Source: Paraphaeosphaeria minitans
Taxonomy: Eukaryota; Ascomycota; Dothideomycetes; Pleosporales; Didymosphaeriaceae
Direction of reading: 5' to 3'
DNA: 64,000 nucleotides
Assembly (NCBI GenBank): GCA_015832175.1
Contig: WJXW01000008.1
Location: forward strand, 1,364,001-1,428,000
The position numbers and the translations under genes are program-made. A model generated the notes under the pieces. That model had not been told where the DNA came from. It saw only the letters and a list, made by a program, of their open reading frames with translations, and searched no databases. Shown here piece by piece: positions 45,340 to 57,772 of this stretch. The stretch's first letter is position 1, and the number at the start of each line of letters is the position of its first letter.

Positions 45340-46384
45340 GGCGACTTGGGCGGAGGCTGTGGGGTGCCGGGGCGCTCGGGCGGTGTTTGGTGTTTGGTGT
45401 CGGTGGATAGGAATAGTCGGCGCACGGTTGGTGGGGAGGAGAAGCGTCAAACGGGCAACTGTGGCGTGTGGTGTGAGATGGTTGGGTCGCTAGCTGAGAG
45501 AATGCGGGCGTAGGCGCAGAGACATGTGTGCCATGTTATGGCGGCCACGAAAAGGTCACTGGGGGGTTGAGGAACGGACGACTCGAGGCACAGCAGGATG
45601 TAGGTAGGATGAAAAGAGAAAGCTGCACGGCAAGGAGGTCGGCGGTAGATGGTGGGGCGGTCAGCTACTCGTGCAGGATTGCACAGAACTCAGGGCTAGA
45701 GGGTGGCAGGCAGTGGCAAGGGTGGCAGCTAGTCGTGAAAGGATGCTAGGGCGACAGGCAGTGGCAGCTCGTGGTGAGGCGTCAGCTAGTGGTGAAGAGG
45801 CGAACGAAGGTGGAGAGGTGGAGAGGTGGAGAGGTGGGGATGAAGAGGTTGAAGAGGTGAAGATGAAGAGGTTGAAGAGGTGAAGAGGGTGGTGGGTGGG
45901 CAGGCCGCTGGCGAGCGATGACGTTGTGGCGGCTCTGAAATAGTACGAAGGTATCAGGCGGTCGGCACCTAGACGCGCGCATCCCTGGTTGCGGACTAGC
46001 TGCAATGGGCGAAGGCGGGTTTTGGACGTGTTGAGACGCCGCAGCTATTGAGCGCGAGGAGACATCACCAGATCGCAGCACATCGCAGCCCGCAGCGGCA
46101 GCCAGCACAAAGCCCACCCAGCTCGACACTCTCCGCACATCAGCCCCCCGACCCTCCCTGCACGCACCACCACTACCACCACCAGCCCCGGCCCGCCAAC
46201 GCGCCCCCCGCCGTATCACGTCACACCGAACACCCAAGCACCCAGGCACCCAAGCACCCAGGCACCCAAGGCCGCACCTCCGTCGTCGCATCCAACCTAG
46301 CAGCCTCCTTTCCTCCTGCGCGACCGTCGCGCGCCAACGACCGGCCTTTTCCATGCTATAGCCCTGCTTTCCTGAGAGCCCAGC
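45340..46384. promoter_or_regulatory. Divergent promoter region between SUT-like and NHX1 genes
   Basis: 1045 bp separating two divergent transporter genes. It contains a purine-rich repeat block (45806-45895, described separately), a CACC-rich leader with iterated gcacccagg/gcacccaag units (46228-46270), and many CCxxC boxes just before ATG 46385. Open frames across it are low-complexity. No clear TATA. Confidence 0.5.
45806..45895. repeat. Purine-rich minisatellite (GAGGTGGA / GATGAAGAGGTTGAAGAGGT)
   Basis: Direct copies of ggtggaga, then two copies of a 24-bp unit built from gatgaagaggttgaagaggt plus gaa, on the plus strand. Short and probably polymorphic. Confidence 0.8.
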
Positions 46385-48553
46385 ATGGCCTCCGAAGCAG
46401 CGGCATGGTTCCTCCACGGTCTCCTCAGTAAACCCTCAGCCACACCCCAACAGTATGCCCATGGAACTGACACGCGTACAGAGCGAGACGCGACCGACGC
46501 AGACCCCGATGGTCAGATGCCCTTCCGTCTCGCAACTCCCGTCCCCAGTCTAACCCACCCGCAGAGACCCCCGAGGCCGGCCAGAAGGAGATATTCACAT
46601 CATGGGGCTTGTCCATCCTCATCTCCCTGCTCATCGTCGCCCTGTTCACGAGCTACATTCTGCAGACCCGGAAGGTACAGGCCGTCCACGAGACCGTCCT
46701 GTCCATCTTCGCCGGAATGTTCGTGGGCCTGATCCTGCGCCTGACAGCTGTGGCATCAGTCCGGGAGACTGTGAGCTTCGACTACCAGATGTTCTTCAAT
46801 CTTCTGCTACCGCCAATCATTTTGTCTTCTGGCTATGAGCTGCATCAAGTACGTCTTCCTCGCACCTGCAATGCTCCAATGGCTAACGCGACCAGGGCAA
46901 CTTCTTCCGCCACATTGGCACCATTCTCACCTTCGCCTTTGCCGGCACCTTCATATCCGCCGTCGTCCTGGGAGTCATACTGTTCCTTTGGACGAGAATA
47001 CCCCTGGATGGCTTCAAGATCAATTTCGTCGAGGCCATGTCGGTTGGCGCAACTCTCTCAGCCACGGATCCGGTTACCATTCTGGCCATCTTCAACACGT
47101 ACAAAGTCGAGCCGAAGCTATACACCATCATCTTCGGCGAGTCCATCCTGAACGATGCCATTGCCATTGTGCTGTTCGAGACCGCCCAAAAGTACAAGGA
47201 CGGCGCCGAGAAACTCGGAGTGCTCAGCTTGTTTGAAGCCATTGGGATCTTCTTCGGCGTCTTCTTTGGGAGTTTGTTCATCGGGGTCATGGTCGGCATC
47301 GGCGCATCTTTGACTCTCAAGTTCACATACATCAGACGCTTTCCCAAGACGGAGAGCTGTCTCATCATTCTCATTGCTTACTTGACATACTTTTTCTCCA
47401 ATGCCATCCACATGTCTGGTAAGCATACCCATCCAACATTCCTCTTCCACTGCTAATTTCTACAGGCATTGTGAGTCTCCTTTTCTGCGGCATCTGCATG
47501 AAACACTACGCCTACCACAACATGTCGCGCCGCACTCAATTGACGACCAAGTTCGTCTTCCAGACTACGGCGCAACTTTCCGAGAATTTCATCTTCATCT
47601 ACCTAGGAATATCGCTGTTTAGCTACGACGACTACAAGCCTCTCTTCATCCTCATCACCGTCATCGGAATCTGTGCCGCCCGATGGGCCGCCGTCTTCCC
47701 GCTCGCAAAAATCATCAACGCGGTGAGCAGGTACAGAAGTCGACGCCACGGCGTACCCGACCAAGCGGAAGAACTTCCCTACTCGCACCAAGTCATGATG
47801 TACTGGGCAGGTCTCCGAGGCGCTGTCGGCGTTGCCCTCGCTGCCGGTCTCTCCGGTCCTAACGCAGATACCCTCCGCGCAACCGTCCTCATTGTCGTCG
47901 TGCTCACCGTCATCATTTTCGGCGGCACCACCGCCCGCATGCTCGAGATCCTCGGCATCCGCACCGGCGTCGTCGAAGAGATCGACTCCGACGACGAATT
48001 CGACATCGAAGCCATAAACGGCGGGACCTACTCCCGTAACAAGGGCCTCGGCTTCGGACACACCCCGCGCCCCTCGCAGAACGGCTTTGCGCTCTCGAGC
48101 GTCGACGGCGGCGAGGGCGCCTACAGCAGTAGCAGCGGACATACCCCTCCTACTCGGCCCACGCTGTCGAGCAGAAAAGGCAGCAGCAAGCCCCTCCGCA
48201 AAGACGGCGCAGACCAAGGCCTGCTCAGCCCCGCCGACAGCCGCTCCCTCTCTTCAGACGACGACAATGATCTCGACCTCCCCCCGAGCGCGCGCAGGTC
48301 GCCAAACCGCGCGACCTCCCCATCGACACCAGAGGCGCCGTACCCGACGTCGGGCAGCACACGGCCGGGCACGAGCGGCGGCACAGAAGGGTCGAGCAGG
48401 GTGGCCACCGCGACGGGCGCGGTGAAGCAGCTCATCAGCGACATCAGTCAGGATCCCGCGAATGCCTTCAAGCAGATTGACGACGGGTTCTTGAAGCCGC
48501 ATTTGCTGCTTGATCCGAAGAGTGGTGGCGGTGGACCGGGGAACAGCGCCTAG
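46385..48553 (+). CDS. NHX1: Endosomal/vacuolar Na+(K+)/H+ exchanger (NHX1)
   Basis: Cation/proton antiporter that controls pH and salt of late endosomes and vacuoles. Exons 46385-46511, 46565-46848, 46896-47418 and 47466-48553; introns 53, 47 and 47 nt; 673 aa. Seen: helix IV-like MFFNLLLPPIILSSGYELH (the amiloride-type FFxxLLPPI motif), then GTILTFAFAGTFIS, the ion-binding AMSVGATLSATDPVTILAIF (with DP), FGESILNDAIAIVLFE with the conserved ND pair, and the downstream RGAVGVALAAGL. The C-terminal about 180 residues are hydrophilic, Ser/Pro-rich and disordered. Every junction rebuilds a transmembrane segment, so the model is secure. Confidence 0.95.
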
Positions 48554-49536
48554 GCTGCGTCGGGCTGCGCTGCGCTGCGCTGCGCTGCGTTGCGTTCCGT
48601 CGCATCGCGTTGCGGTTGTGTGGGGGTTGAAGGCATCAGAGCCAGGAGCAAGCATGTATGATTCGTAGGCATGAGTGGCGTTTGGGGATTTTGACGGTCT
48701 GAACCGGACCGTCTCACGATGGATCGGACGACCACATGACATCTTTGTTTGTAGCCGGGGGGGAAAATACCTGGCTTTAGGCGCGTTGCTGCCCTGCCCT
48801 GCGCGAACGAACGAACGGACGAACGGAGCTCTGTTGCATGCATGTATCGCTACCTATCCTATCACCGTGGGCTTTTTTTTCTTCTTCTTCAATCATCAAT
48901 GTGGACGAAAACGGTGCATTTCTTCCACGCGGGCGCCACACTCTTAAAATTGACTGACGGTATACAGATACCAGTGTAGTCGAGTCGAGTTGAGCACAAC
49001 CAGATTTTTTATCGTAATGTTGCAACATCATTCGTTATCAACGCATGTGCCTGTTCTATGACTGACTGACTGACTGAATGACCAACTGACCAACTGACTG
49101 ACTGGCTGGCTGACCAACTGACTATGAAAGAGTTATGCCCGACTACGCTGACTGATGATGATGACGATGATTATTAATAAGGAGAAGAAGAAGAAAATAC
49201 GGCAAAAAGGAAAATGTCAAATGTCGCAAGGGGTATCGCGCTGAATGGTATGTACAGAACAGAGCCCAGAAACGAGATGTCCCCACCCGCTGTATGCAAA
49301 TGCAAATGCGTCTCAATGCCTGGTGCGGAAAGCACGGTATGCTTATTTTATTTTGTTTTTCTGTTTTCTTGTGTCCTGGTTGATTCTGGCTTCGGTGGTC
49401 GTTGTGCGTGGTCGTGTGTGGATGCGGCGAGAGGCCTGCATACGCTGGGATGGCGTCGTTCGGCCACTCTGGGTACCTAGAACTACCTGGCAGTCCCAGC
49501 CACGGCGCGAGCTTTCGTTACGCTCCGGGATGCGTC
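48554..49536. other. Intergenic with simple repeats
   Basis: Includes a (gctgc/gttgc)n pentanucleotide array at 48564-48597, an ACTG-type tetranucleotide array at about 49060-49124 (actgactgac, with caactgac variants), and an AT-rich GA repeat near 49175-49190. No gene. Confidence 0.6.
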
Positions 49537-52123
49537 TCATTGCTCGCCCTTTGCGCTTGCCCACGACGACTTTGCGGGCGTGGACGACCGCGGCAGAGCA
49601 GGTGCAGGCGCAGCGTTCGGCGTCGTGGTCGCCCGCGCCATGGCTGGCTTCACGGGCGTCGTGACCGGTATCCTCGACGGCATCCTGGACGGCGAATCGG
49701 AAAACGCCGTCGGCGAAATGAGCGAGGTTATCGAAGGGGTCCGCGCCTGCAGGCCCATGGTCAGGGATGCGCTCGACGGCGTGCGCGAGTGCAGGGTCAT
49801 GGATGCGCTCGAGGGGGTCCGCGAATGTGTCGTCGGCAGCGACGCGACGGATGAGCCCAGCGATGCTCGCGACGATGCCCGCGACGGGATTCTGGACGGC
49901 GTCTGGGGCGTTTGCGGGGACGAGAAGTAGGATGCCCGTGAGGACGCTCTGGATGGGATTCTCGACGGCGTGTTGGTGGCGGTGGAGTGGAAGGATGCGG
50001 CCGAGGGTGCGCGAGAAAGCGCGCTTCCGTAGGATATCATGGATGCGCTGGATGGCGAGCGTACGGATGCACTTGACGGCGACCCCGGAGGGGCGTTCGC
50101 GTCTCGCTTTTTTAGTATCGAGGAGATGGTTTCTCCGGCGAAACTGGCTCGCGAGACCCATGCCTTGGGGGTGATTGGAGGGCGCGGGGGAGGGCGCGGG
50201 GGAGTGTCTATGGTGCGCCTTCGGTCCGGTGGTGTCGGTCGCTCTGAATTTACGCTTCGAGCTACGCTCGGTGTTCGTATGTGTGTTGGCTCTCGGCCTG
50301 AAGTCGATGTTCGAATAGGAGCAGGTCTGCGGTCTGGAGTACGCATCCTGTTGGCAAGAGGGCTTTCCGGAACTTCGACATTGGAATCAAAATACCCCTC
50401 CATGCGCTCTGCTTCCGCTTCCATCTCAAAGACATCATCTAGGGTCAGCTTTTGTTCATCTGGGACCGAGTCTTCCGAATATGATAGTGGAGCTATTTCT
50501 TGGTCCAGAACTGAATGCCGATTCGATACTAATATGGAAGCTGCTGGCTTCTTGTCCAGTTCTGAGTCTTGCTCTGGACAGGGCTCTAGTTCCGTATTCA
50601 GTTCTAGCTCCACGTTTGTTGATTCTGTTTCTATAACCAGCTCTGCAATTGAGTCTGGTTCCTCGGTCATTGGCTCTGGCTCCATAGATGGCTCTTCGAT
50701 TGACTCTGGCTCCGTAGATGGCTCTTCGATTGAATCTGGTTCCATAGATGACTCTTCGATCAACTCTGGTCCTACAGATGACTCTTCGATCATCTCTGGC
50801 TCTATAGATGACTCTTCTGTTGGTTGTGGCTCCATAGATGACTCTTCGGTTGGTTCTGGCTCCACGGGAGGCTCCGCAGTTGACTCTTGCTCCAAAATTG
50901 CGAATATAGGCTCTATAGACAGCTCTGCTATTGATTCTAGCGACACAGCTGATCCGTCTTGTGGAACCAAGTCTGGCTCTGCATTTGATTTCGACGTTGA
51001 AGTCGAATTTTCCTCCGTAGTCAATTCCAGCTCTTGATGAGGTTCTTGCTCTGCAATCAATTCTGACTCCGGGGCTGATCCATGTTGTAGGATTGATTGC
51101 GGCTCTGGAGTCGATTCTTCCTGTAGGGATGGTTCCTCATTCGTAGTCAATTCCTGCTCTGCAGATGAATCTGACCCTAGAACCAGTTCCTCCTCTTCAG
51201 TCAATCCTCGATCCGAGGTTGATTTTTGTTCTAGATTAGACCGCTGATCCAGAGGTGTTCCTTGGTCCACGACGTGCGTTTCCCCATCGATGTCGTTATC
51301 TCTGCGTCCATCTTTCATGTCTAACCACTCCTTTGCAAGCTCTGCCTCTGCTTCTTTCTCGGAGATCTCCTCGACTGGACTTAGCGCCTGTTCCCGAGCG
51401 AGGACTTCTTTATTAGCATCGTCTTGTGAGACCTCTTCGTTCAAGTCTGGGGATTCGTCTAGGCACTCTGCCTCCACTTCGGTTTCAGAAATGTCCTGGT
51501 CTAGAGTGGGTTCTTGCTCTGCAATGTGCGTCTCAAAGATATGGGTTTCGTCCGTGCGCTCTGCTTCCGTCTCTGCCGCCCCTTTCTCGGAAATGTCTTG
51601 CACTGATGGAAACTCTGTTTCAGCATTTTCCAGCGTTTCTGACGCGCTTTCTGAGTCCTCTTCTGATAGTGACGTGTTTTTAGTGCTGTTGTTCTCTGAG
51701 TCCTCTTCTAGCGGGGACGTGTTTTCAGTGCTCTTTTTCTCTGATGCCTCCTCAACGTGGGGAGATGGAAATCCGTCTGTGCGCAGAAACTCCGCAACAA
51801 TTTTAGAAATCTTCTCCACCGACGACAGTTCCGTCTCGAGGATAGCCTGGACCTCGGGCGCATATTCCGGGTACTCGCTGAACAAATGCGGCGCTGTGCG
51901 GCCGTATTCGTCGAGAAGCTGCTTACTAGGCAGCTGCATATTCGTCAGAATCCATGTGATAAATACTGCATTGCGGCTGCATACGTACCGTCTCGGACCT
52001 GTCGAGACTGGTTCCGCCCATGGAACTGCTCCTTGAGTGAAAATTGTTAATATTTGCGAACGCGCGAAACCACGATGTCCTGCGGAGCTGCGCGAGAAGC
52101 TCATCGCTGTAGGCATCGTCCAT
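49537..52123 (-). CDS. Acidic-repeat, Ser/Arg/Pro-rich hypothetical protein (843 aa)
   Basis: Exon 1 51989-52123 (MDDAYSDELLAQL...), intron 51934-51988 (55 nt, GTACGT, TTCTGACG branch), exon 2 49537-51933. Start at ATG 52123. The N-terminus (1-75) is folded-looking, including KQLLDEYGRTAPHLFSEYPEY. Residues about 90-560 are extremely acidic, with ten-residue-like repeats of the form EESS(M/I)EP(E/D) near 400-465 (nucleotides about 50640-50890). The C-terminal 270 residues flip to Arg/Ser/Pro with repeated PSRIPSRASSRAS and SRTPSSAS, so the net charge is strongly bipolar. The conserved N-terminal block could be the only ordered part. I do not recognise a family; cytoskeleton, septum or cell-polarity scaffolds in fungi often have this build. 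Confidence 0.75.
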
Positions 52124-52983
52124 GGCTGCTACGAAATCGTGCAGCCAAGGTGCACGGTTCCGTGCACGGCGACGGTGTCAAACCGTAAAATCTAGGATGG
52201 TGAACGGATGGTGGTACGAAGCAGATACGAAGAACGGGGTGAGTAGCGATGCGTACGTGTTGCGGGCGCTAATGTAAGTACCAACTCAAAAGAGTGGGAT
52301 TAGTATTGCCTTTCTTGGGATGAGGCGCCGTCCTTGAGGTTCAGCGCGGCACTGGTCCAGGGGTATGGCGGTGGTCTTTGCACGCGTCATTTACATGTGC
52401 AGCGGACGGCATATTTAGACATGTGCTGGTGCTAGTCTTACCGGTGGTATAGAGATTTGCATATGTGCTGGCTACTACTTGGCGACCGATTCAAATTCGT
52501 CGATGGCTGGGGGCGGTGAGTCGTTTTCGTTGTCATCCCCATTGCGTTAGACAACCGATCTGGAAAACCCTGAGCATCGACACCGAATGTAACTTATAAG
52601 ATAACATGCGCTGAAGCGGCGTAGTTCTACTTAGGATGCCAGGAATGTTGGGTGGATTGGGGGTGGGGTACCTAGGGCTACAATAAGATCTAGCGGAAGG
52701 CTCTTGCTTCCACCAACCCATGGATGTTGACGTGCCTCCCAACAGTGAAGATAGTCAGCTATCACTGCATGTAAGCATGATGCAGTTCCACATATCTTCA
52801 CGCGGAGCTCGAGAATTATACAATTGTGTTCAAGCAAGTCCACAGATCCATTGCGTGAGTATTACAAAGCCTATCTGCAAGAGGGTATCAAGAGCCGAAA
52901 AAGCAAACCATGCCAGCCAGAAGATAGCTCGCGGCCATTCATAGAAATTCAGCGTGAGCGCCTGGTATTTGAATAAGAGTTTG
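52124..52983. other. Intergenic
   Basis: The upstream flank of the acidic-repeat gene and 3' flank of SMP3. Short frames of 60-75 codons only. Confidence 0.4.
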
Positions 52984-54731
52984 TTAAGAAATTGGTTGGG
53001 TCTGCTTAGACCAGCAGTTTCTCGTAACGCGCCAGACGACCAGCCCGCGATCACCGACTACGCGCCCCATAGTCTTCCAGAAGCCATCTCCGGGGATGTC
53101 CATGTCATCGAGATTGAGATGGCGCCGGAAGTTCCATACTTCTACGAGGGATATGTCTTCGTGCTTGGCGGAGTCATGGTAAGGATGCAGGAAGTAGGCC
53201 GATTGAGGGGCGACCAGGTAGACCGCTGATCTGTCTCCGAGCTTTGGGTGTTTACGAGTGCGGCATGTCGGGAGTACGGCACCCACTTGTTCCAGCATCT
53301 TGTCTCCGGACATTCCCATCAGATCGATTGTCTTGAGTTCCTCGTTCTTGCCGTTCAGGAGCCATAGGGGAGGGCTATATGTTTTCCACCAGAATGCATG
53401 GCTGACAGTCTCGTTCGTCTTCGCAATGTGCATTTGCACCGGTACGATTCCACCCTGGTGATAGACGCCCATCAAAACCCCCAGTACGGCGTTGAACAAA
53501 ATCCATGCTGATATCCAGAACTTCCTTTGAACTCTCGGAAGAGAGACAGATGCAAGTATCAGCGGGACAGCAGGAAGTAAGAAACGGGCTTCCTGGTGTG
53601 GAAAGACGCTGAGTAGCGTAATGCCAGAGAGCGCGGAGACCAAGGTCATGGTGACCTGTGACCGGCGGAGAAGAAAGAGAAGGGCGGTGGCCGGACCGAG
53701 TAGTTGTGGTAGATTGATGAAGAAATGCTGGTAGCGAGGATGGAGACCATGCCGGGCCAGGTTTGTCGAGTCAGAGTTGTAGAGATAATTATTGAGTGGT
53801 GTGATGATCGGTTTATTTAGAGCTTGCGCAAATGTGAAGTCGCCTGGGGTATAGAATGCCGTATCGACACTGATCGCTAGGAACGCAGTCAAGATGGCAA
53901 AGAGTATTATGAATACCAGTGAGAACGGTCTGGGCTGTATCAGCAAGATCTGGTAGTGTTGGCGACAGGGATGGGACAACTGACTTTCTCCAGAAATGAG
54001 GCAGCAAGCTGAAGGATGGCACAACCAGGAAAGCAGGGAAGGTGATTCGATTGAAGGTGCCTGCGACAACAAAGAAGCCCAGCATTGATGAGGCTAATAT
54101 GCCGGAGCGCTTCTGCAGATCGTTAGCTGCATGCGCCGTGGCAGATCCGGAACGCATTCCGAGGCCTCGGCATACCTTGTCTTCCACAATTCGCTGTATC
54201 AAGACCAAGCTCCAACTCACAACCAGCGTCTCCAGGCTGTTTGAGAAGGTGTGCGTCTGGAAGGTCCACGTCACGTACGACGATGCGATCAACAGTAGAG
54301 CGACGCGTCGGGCGCGATGCGACTGCACCAGCTCTTGTATTGCCCAGTCCTCAAGCACAACACTCAGCGAGAGCATCAGCACACGCAGCGTCCAGTAGAC
54401 AACCGACGGCGAAACCTCCCCGTATCCGAAGCCTTCCCAGAGCCAGCGCAGTATGTACATAGGCCAGCCATATGCGAGCCATAGCGGGAAGGTGCTGCGG
54501 ATGGGATGCGTCGACGTGAACTCCCATGTTTCGTGTACCGGATACGAGAAGACGCGACCTGAGCGTTGAACGTTAGTCGCAGCTTGCAAATGACTTCGGC
54601 GTAGGCTGTAGCTGTAGCATACCTGCGACTACCTCAGGACCTTGGAAGTTCTCGTCCGGGTGCAGGTAGCTCGGCGATAGCGCAAAGTAGATGCGCACGA
54701 GAATCAGCAGGAAGTAGGTCCTGCGCCACAT
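52984..54731 (-). CDS. SMP3: GPI mannosyltransferase 4 (SMP3/PIG-Z, GT22)
   Basis: ER membrane glycosyltransferase that adds the fourth mannose to the GPI anchor precursor, using dolichol-phosphate-mannose. Exons 54623-54731, 53985-54558 and 52984-53929; introns 64 and 55 nt; 542 aa. Seen: N-terminal helix then the luminal HPDEN motif (residues about 28-32), catalytic in the family; multiple membrane helices ([57 protein letters not shown]); and the family block [40 protein letters not shown] and [14 protein letters not shown] follow. Last junction rebuilt as WRK-PFSLVFI. GT22 relatives (GPI10, ALG9, ALG12) lack the [11 protein letters not shown] block. Confidence 0.93.
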
Positions 54732-55080
54732 GGTGCCTGCGGTGGGTGCGATGAAAGGAGTGCGCTCTGGGGCATGTCTGTTCGCGGTGGGCGATTCTGT
54801 GTCGCAGTCGAGGCCAGCGAACAGGTGGTGGGAGATTTATTAAGCGTGATCAAGTCAAACGGCTGGGTGCTACGACCATGTGGACTGGATCAATAGGGGG
54901 CCGATACATCACACGTCAGCATCGGGGTAGTTGTCGAGTTTTTACATGTTCAAGGCCCGATAACATAATAGATGCCGGCTACAATGATGATGCATACTGT
55001 GGCCGAAAACGAGAGTCGTCGCGCTCAATGCGGAACATACTTCGCGCGCCGCACGTGGCGCATTCAGCATAGCGAGGAAT
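54732..55080. other. Upstream flank of SMP3
   Basis: Promoter-side DNA; no gene seen. Confidence 0.4.
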
Positions 55081-55510
55081 GAGCAGGCAGTGCTCGGTAT
55101 AGAAGGGTGCCTATGCGAGTGCCTACAAAACCCACATATCGCCCAATCGTGCAGAGAAGGTTGTTCTTCGTCACGGTAGAAACTGCTGCACAGGATGTGG
55201 ACAGGATGTGTGAGATAGTGCGAGGTGTTGAGCAGGCAGTGCTCAGTATAGAAGGGTGCCTATCCCTACAAACCCTACATGTCGCCTAGTTATGCAGAAA
55301 AAGTTGTTCTTCGTTATAGTAGGTAGAAACTGCTGCACAGGATGTGGACATGATGTGTAAGATAGTGCGAGGTGTTGAGCAGGCAGTGCTCAGTATAGAA
55401 GGGTGCCTATCCCTACAAACCCCACATATCGCCCAGTCGTGCAGAGAAGGTTGTTCTTCGTCACAGTAGAAAATGCTGCACTGATGTGCGAGATGGTGCG
55501 AGGTGTTGAT
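55081..55510. repeat. About 148-bp tandem repeat, nearly three copies
   Basis: Copies start at 55081, 55230 and 55377, each with gagcaggcagtgctc followed by ggtatagaagggtgcctat or cagtatagaagggtgcctat. Later shared blocks are tgcagagaaggttgttcttcg and gctgcacaggatgtggaca, then gaggtgttga. The copies differ by a few substitutions and short indels. No open frame runs through them. Confidence 0.95.
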
Positions 55511-56545
55511 CCTGCGTGGGAATAGACTACTTTTAGCAGATACCTGGAAGCATGCATTTTGAAAGTGCCACGGTATATGGACTAGATACTGATTATTATA
55601 AGAGAGTTGTCATTAGAGACAGGCATCGCATAATACGTCAAAGTTCGACTTGACACTCTGCGGCACGTGTGCGATGTTGCGTCTTCCGTACGAATGCGAT
55701 GTGTCAGATTGGTCCACAGTGCTCAACAACCTGGATGAATCACAGCGGGCACAGCGAAGACTCAGACACGTTTGGGCAACCTTTGTGGAAAACGTGTTCC
55801 TGCACCCGCTGTGGATAGCTGAGTCTTCGCATGAACGGTCCAAGAAGTATTCTTCTTCAGGAGGAATGTATGCGTGATATCATACGGTGAGGGAGTAAAG
55901 AGTACTGTTCAGGTAATCCTGAAATAACTGTTGCTCGACACTCAACAGTAAAATGCAGATTAACAGCATCACGATGCTTTCAATAGACGCCCCGCCCTTG
56001 TGTTTGGGTGTCGTGCGCCCTTGGTTCTGACGTGGAGAATACGGTTGTTGCACCACCACTGCGAAGGCCGAAGGTGCAATCGGTCTGCACAGGCGCACAC
56101 AAAGGCACAAACGCCCGACTCCAGCGCCCGACAGCCGGAGCACCTTACAAGTGACAGGAATCCAAGCAGATAAAACACTCATCGTGAATGTACAAAGTGA
56201 ATTGCTGCTTGACTCGGCACCTGTCTGACCACTGTGAACAAGGAAACGGCAGCCTTGCGCCATTCCCGATTCGGCGACTGGGGCCTGAACAACGCCCGCT
56301 ATGAGCAGGCGAGGTGCAGGCGCAGGCGTGGATTGTCACCCTTCTGCCTTTACCCAACAAGCACTGACCTGTCGCAAACCACAGCTCGAGATCCTCCATC
56401 GGTATATAATCCTGCCACCGCCCGCATCTGGGACAGCTTTCCTTAGCACACCCACAGCCTCGACTGCACGCTACTCCCCACTGCCCGCGACCCCGCTTCG
56501 GACTACAGAACACCTTCGAGTAGCCACACCTACACCAAACTCGCC
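55511..56545. other. Intergenic; promoter region of SKP1
   Basis: About 1 kb. A minus/plus pair of 75-codon frames near 55613-55877 is not supported. The last 150 bp form the SKP1 promoter. Confidence 0.45.
56403..56409 (+). promoter_or_regulatory. TATA box of SKP1
   Basis: TATATAA about 137 bp upstream of the SKP1 ATG, followed by a pyrimidine/CCxxC-rich leader typical of highly expressed fungal genes. Confidence 0.5.
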
Positions 56546-57167
56546 ATGTCTGCCTCCGCCACTCCCCAGGTGGGCGAGCACCAGATCGTCCTCACTACCT
56601 CCGACAATGCCACCCTCCCCGTCGACCGCGAGGTCGCTGAGCGCAGCATCCTCATCAAGAACTTGTTGGAGGATCTCGGCGTCGATAACACTGAGGCTAT
56701 CCCCATCCCGAACGTACGTGTCACGATATCCCGTGCCATCGCGCATCTGCTAACAGCGCGCAGGTGAACGAGGCCGTCATGAAGAAGGTTCTCGAGTGGT
56801 GCGAGCACCACCGCAAGGACCCCCCCGCTTCCCAGGACGACGACTCGGACTCGCGCAAGAAGTCCACCGATATCGACGAGTGGGATCAGAAGTTCATGCA
56901 GGTAGACCAGGAGATGCTCTTTGAGATCATCTTGGTACGTACTCGCTTCTACTATCCGTATCTGCAAACAATGTGCTAACCATGGCATAGGCCGCGAACT
57001 ACCTCGACATCAAGGCTCTCCTCGACGTTGGTTGCAAGACTGTTGCCAACATGATCAAGGGCAAGTCCCCCGACGAGATCCGAAAGACGTTCAACATTCA
57101 GAACGACTTCACACCCGAGGAGGAGGATCAGATTCGCCGCGAGAACGAGTGGGCCGAGGACCGCTAA
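56546..57167 (+). CDS. SKP1: SCF ubiquitin ligase adaptor SKP1
   Basis: Links F-box proteins to the cullin Cul1 in SCF ligases. Exons 56546-56713, 56764-56934 and 56991-57167; introns 50 nt (CTAACAG-like branch) and 56 nt (TGCTAACC branch); 171 aa. Seen: the N-terminal BTB/POZ fold ([32 protein letters not shown]), [11 protein letters not shown], an acidic insert ([20 protein letters not shown]), then the F-box-binding C-terminal helices [23 protein letters not shown] and [29 protein letters not shown]. Length and both intron positions are normal for ascomycetes. Confidence 0.97.
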
Positions 57168-57772
57168 GCGGCGGCTTCCTTCCCCGCTCGGCGCTCTTCC
57201 GGATGGTTTACCCTTCTTCGATCTTGACGCGCCCCGATACACGGCCTCCACGATATTCTTCTACGCCTTATGGATAGATGGGTTTGACATTGCCGGTGTT
57301 CATGGGGTTCGTTTTATTGTTTGATCTGCCCGCGTCTCAACGGGCTCATATGGTGGCTTTTGTCTCAAAAAAGGCGGTCTGTGACTGGATGGTTTCAAGG
57401 AGCAGCCGCGCGTCGTTATGGACATGAGGTACGAAGTATTGGTAGCCGTCCGCCAAAGAAATATCGATCAAAACCACCTGCTCGTCTACTCGGGACAACG
57501 TGCCTATACGTGCTCGCGAACTCATACCACAGGTTTCAACCAACAGACGTGACACATCAGCTTTGCTAGGTTGCAACACAAAATTCACTTTGCGAAAACT
57601 TTTGCAGCACCGCAAGCTGTCAGTGGCCACCTTGGTCGCACAGAAACTGGGTTGTGCGACGGTTGGGCAGAGATCACGCTTTTGCTACGTACGCCTATTC
57701 TATGACCCAACCATTCCGTGAGTCAATGCAGACTTCTATCGCATAGAACACCTCAAACGATGCAGCAACCTT
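57168..57772. other. Convergent 3' flanks of SKP1 and PDX1
   Basis: No gene. Frames of 70-95 codons overlap but carry no feature. Confidence 0.45.

Noticed and set aside
50039..51037. 332-codon plus-strand frame (Ser/Asp-rich)
   Set aside because: Antisense image of the acidic repeats in the minus-strand gene; its composition follows from the repeat's codons.
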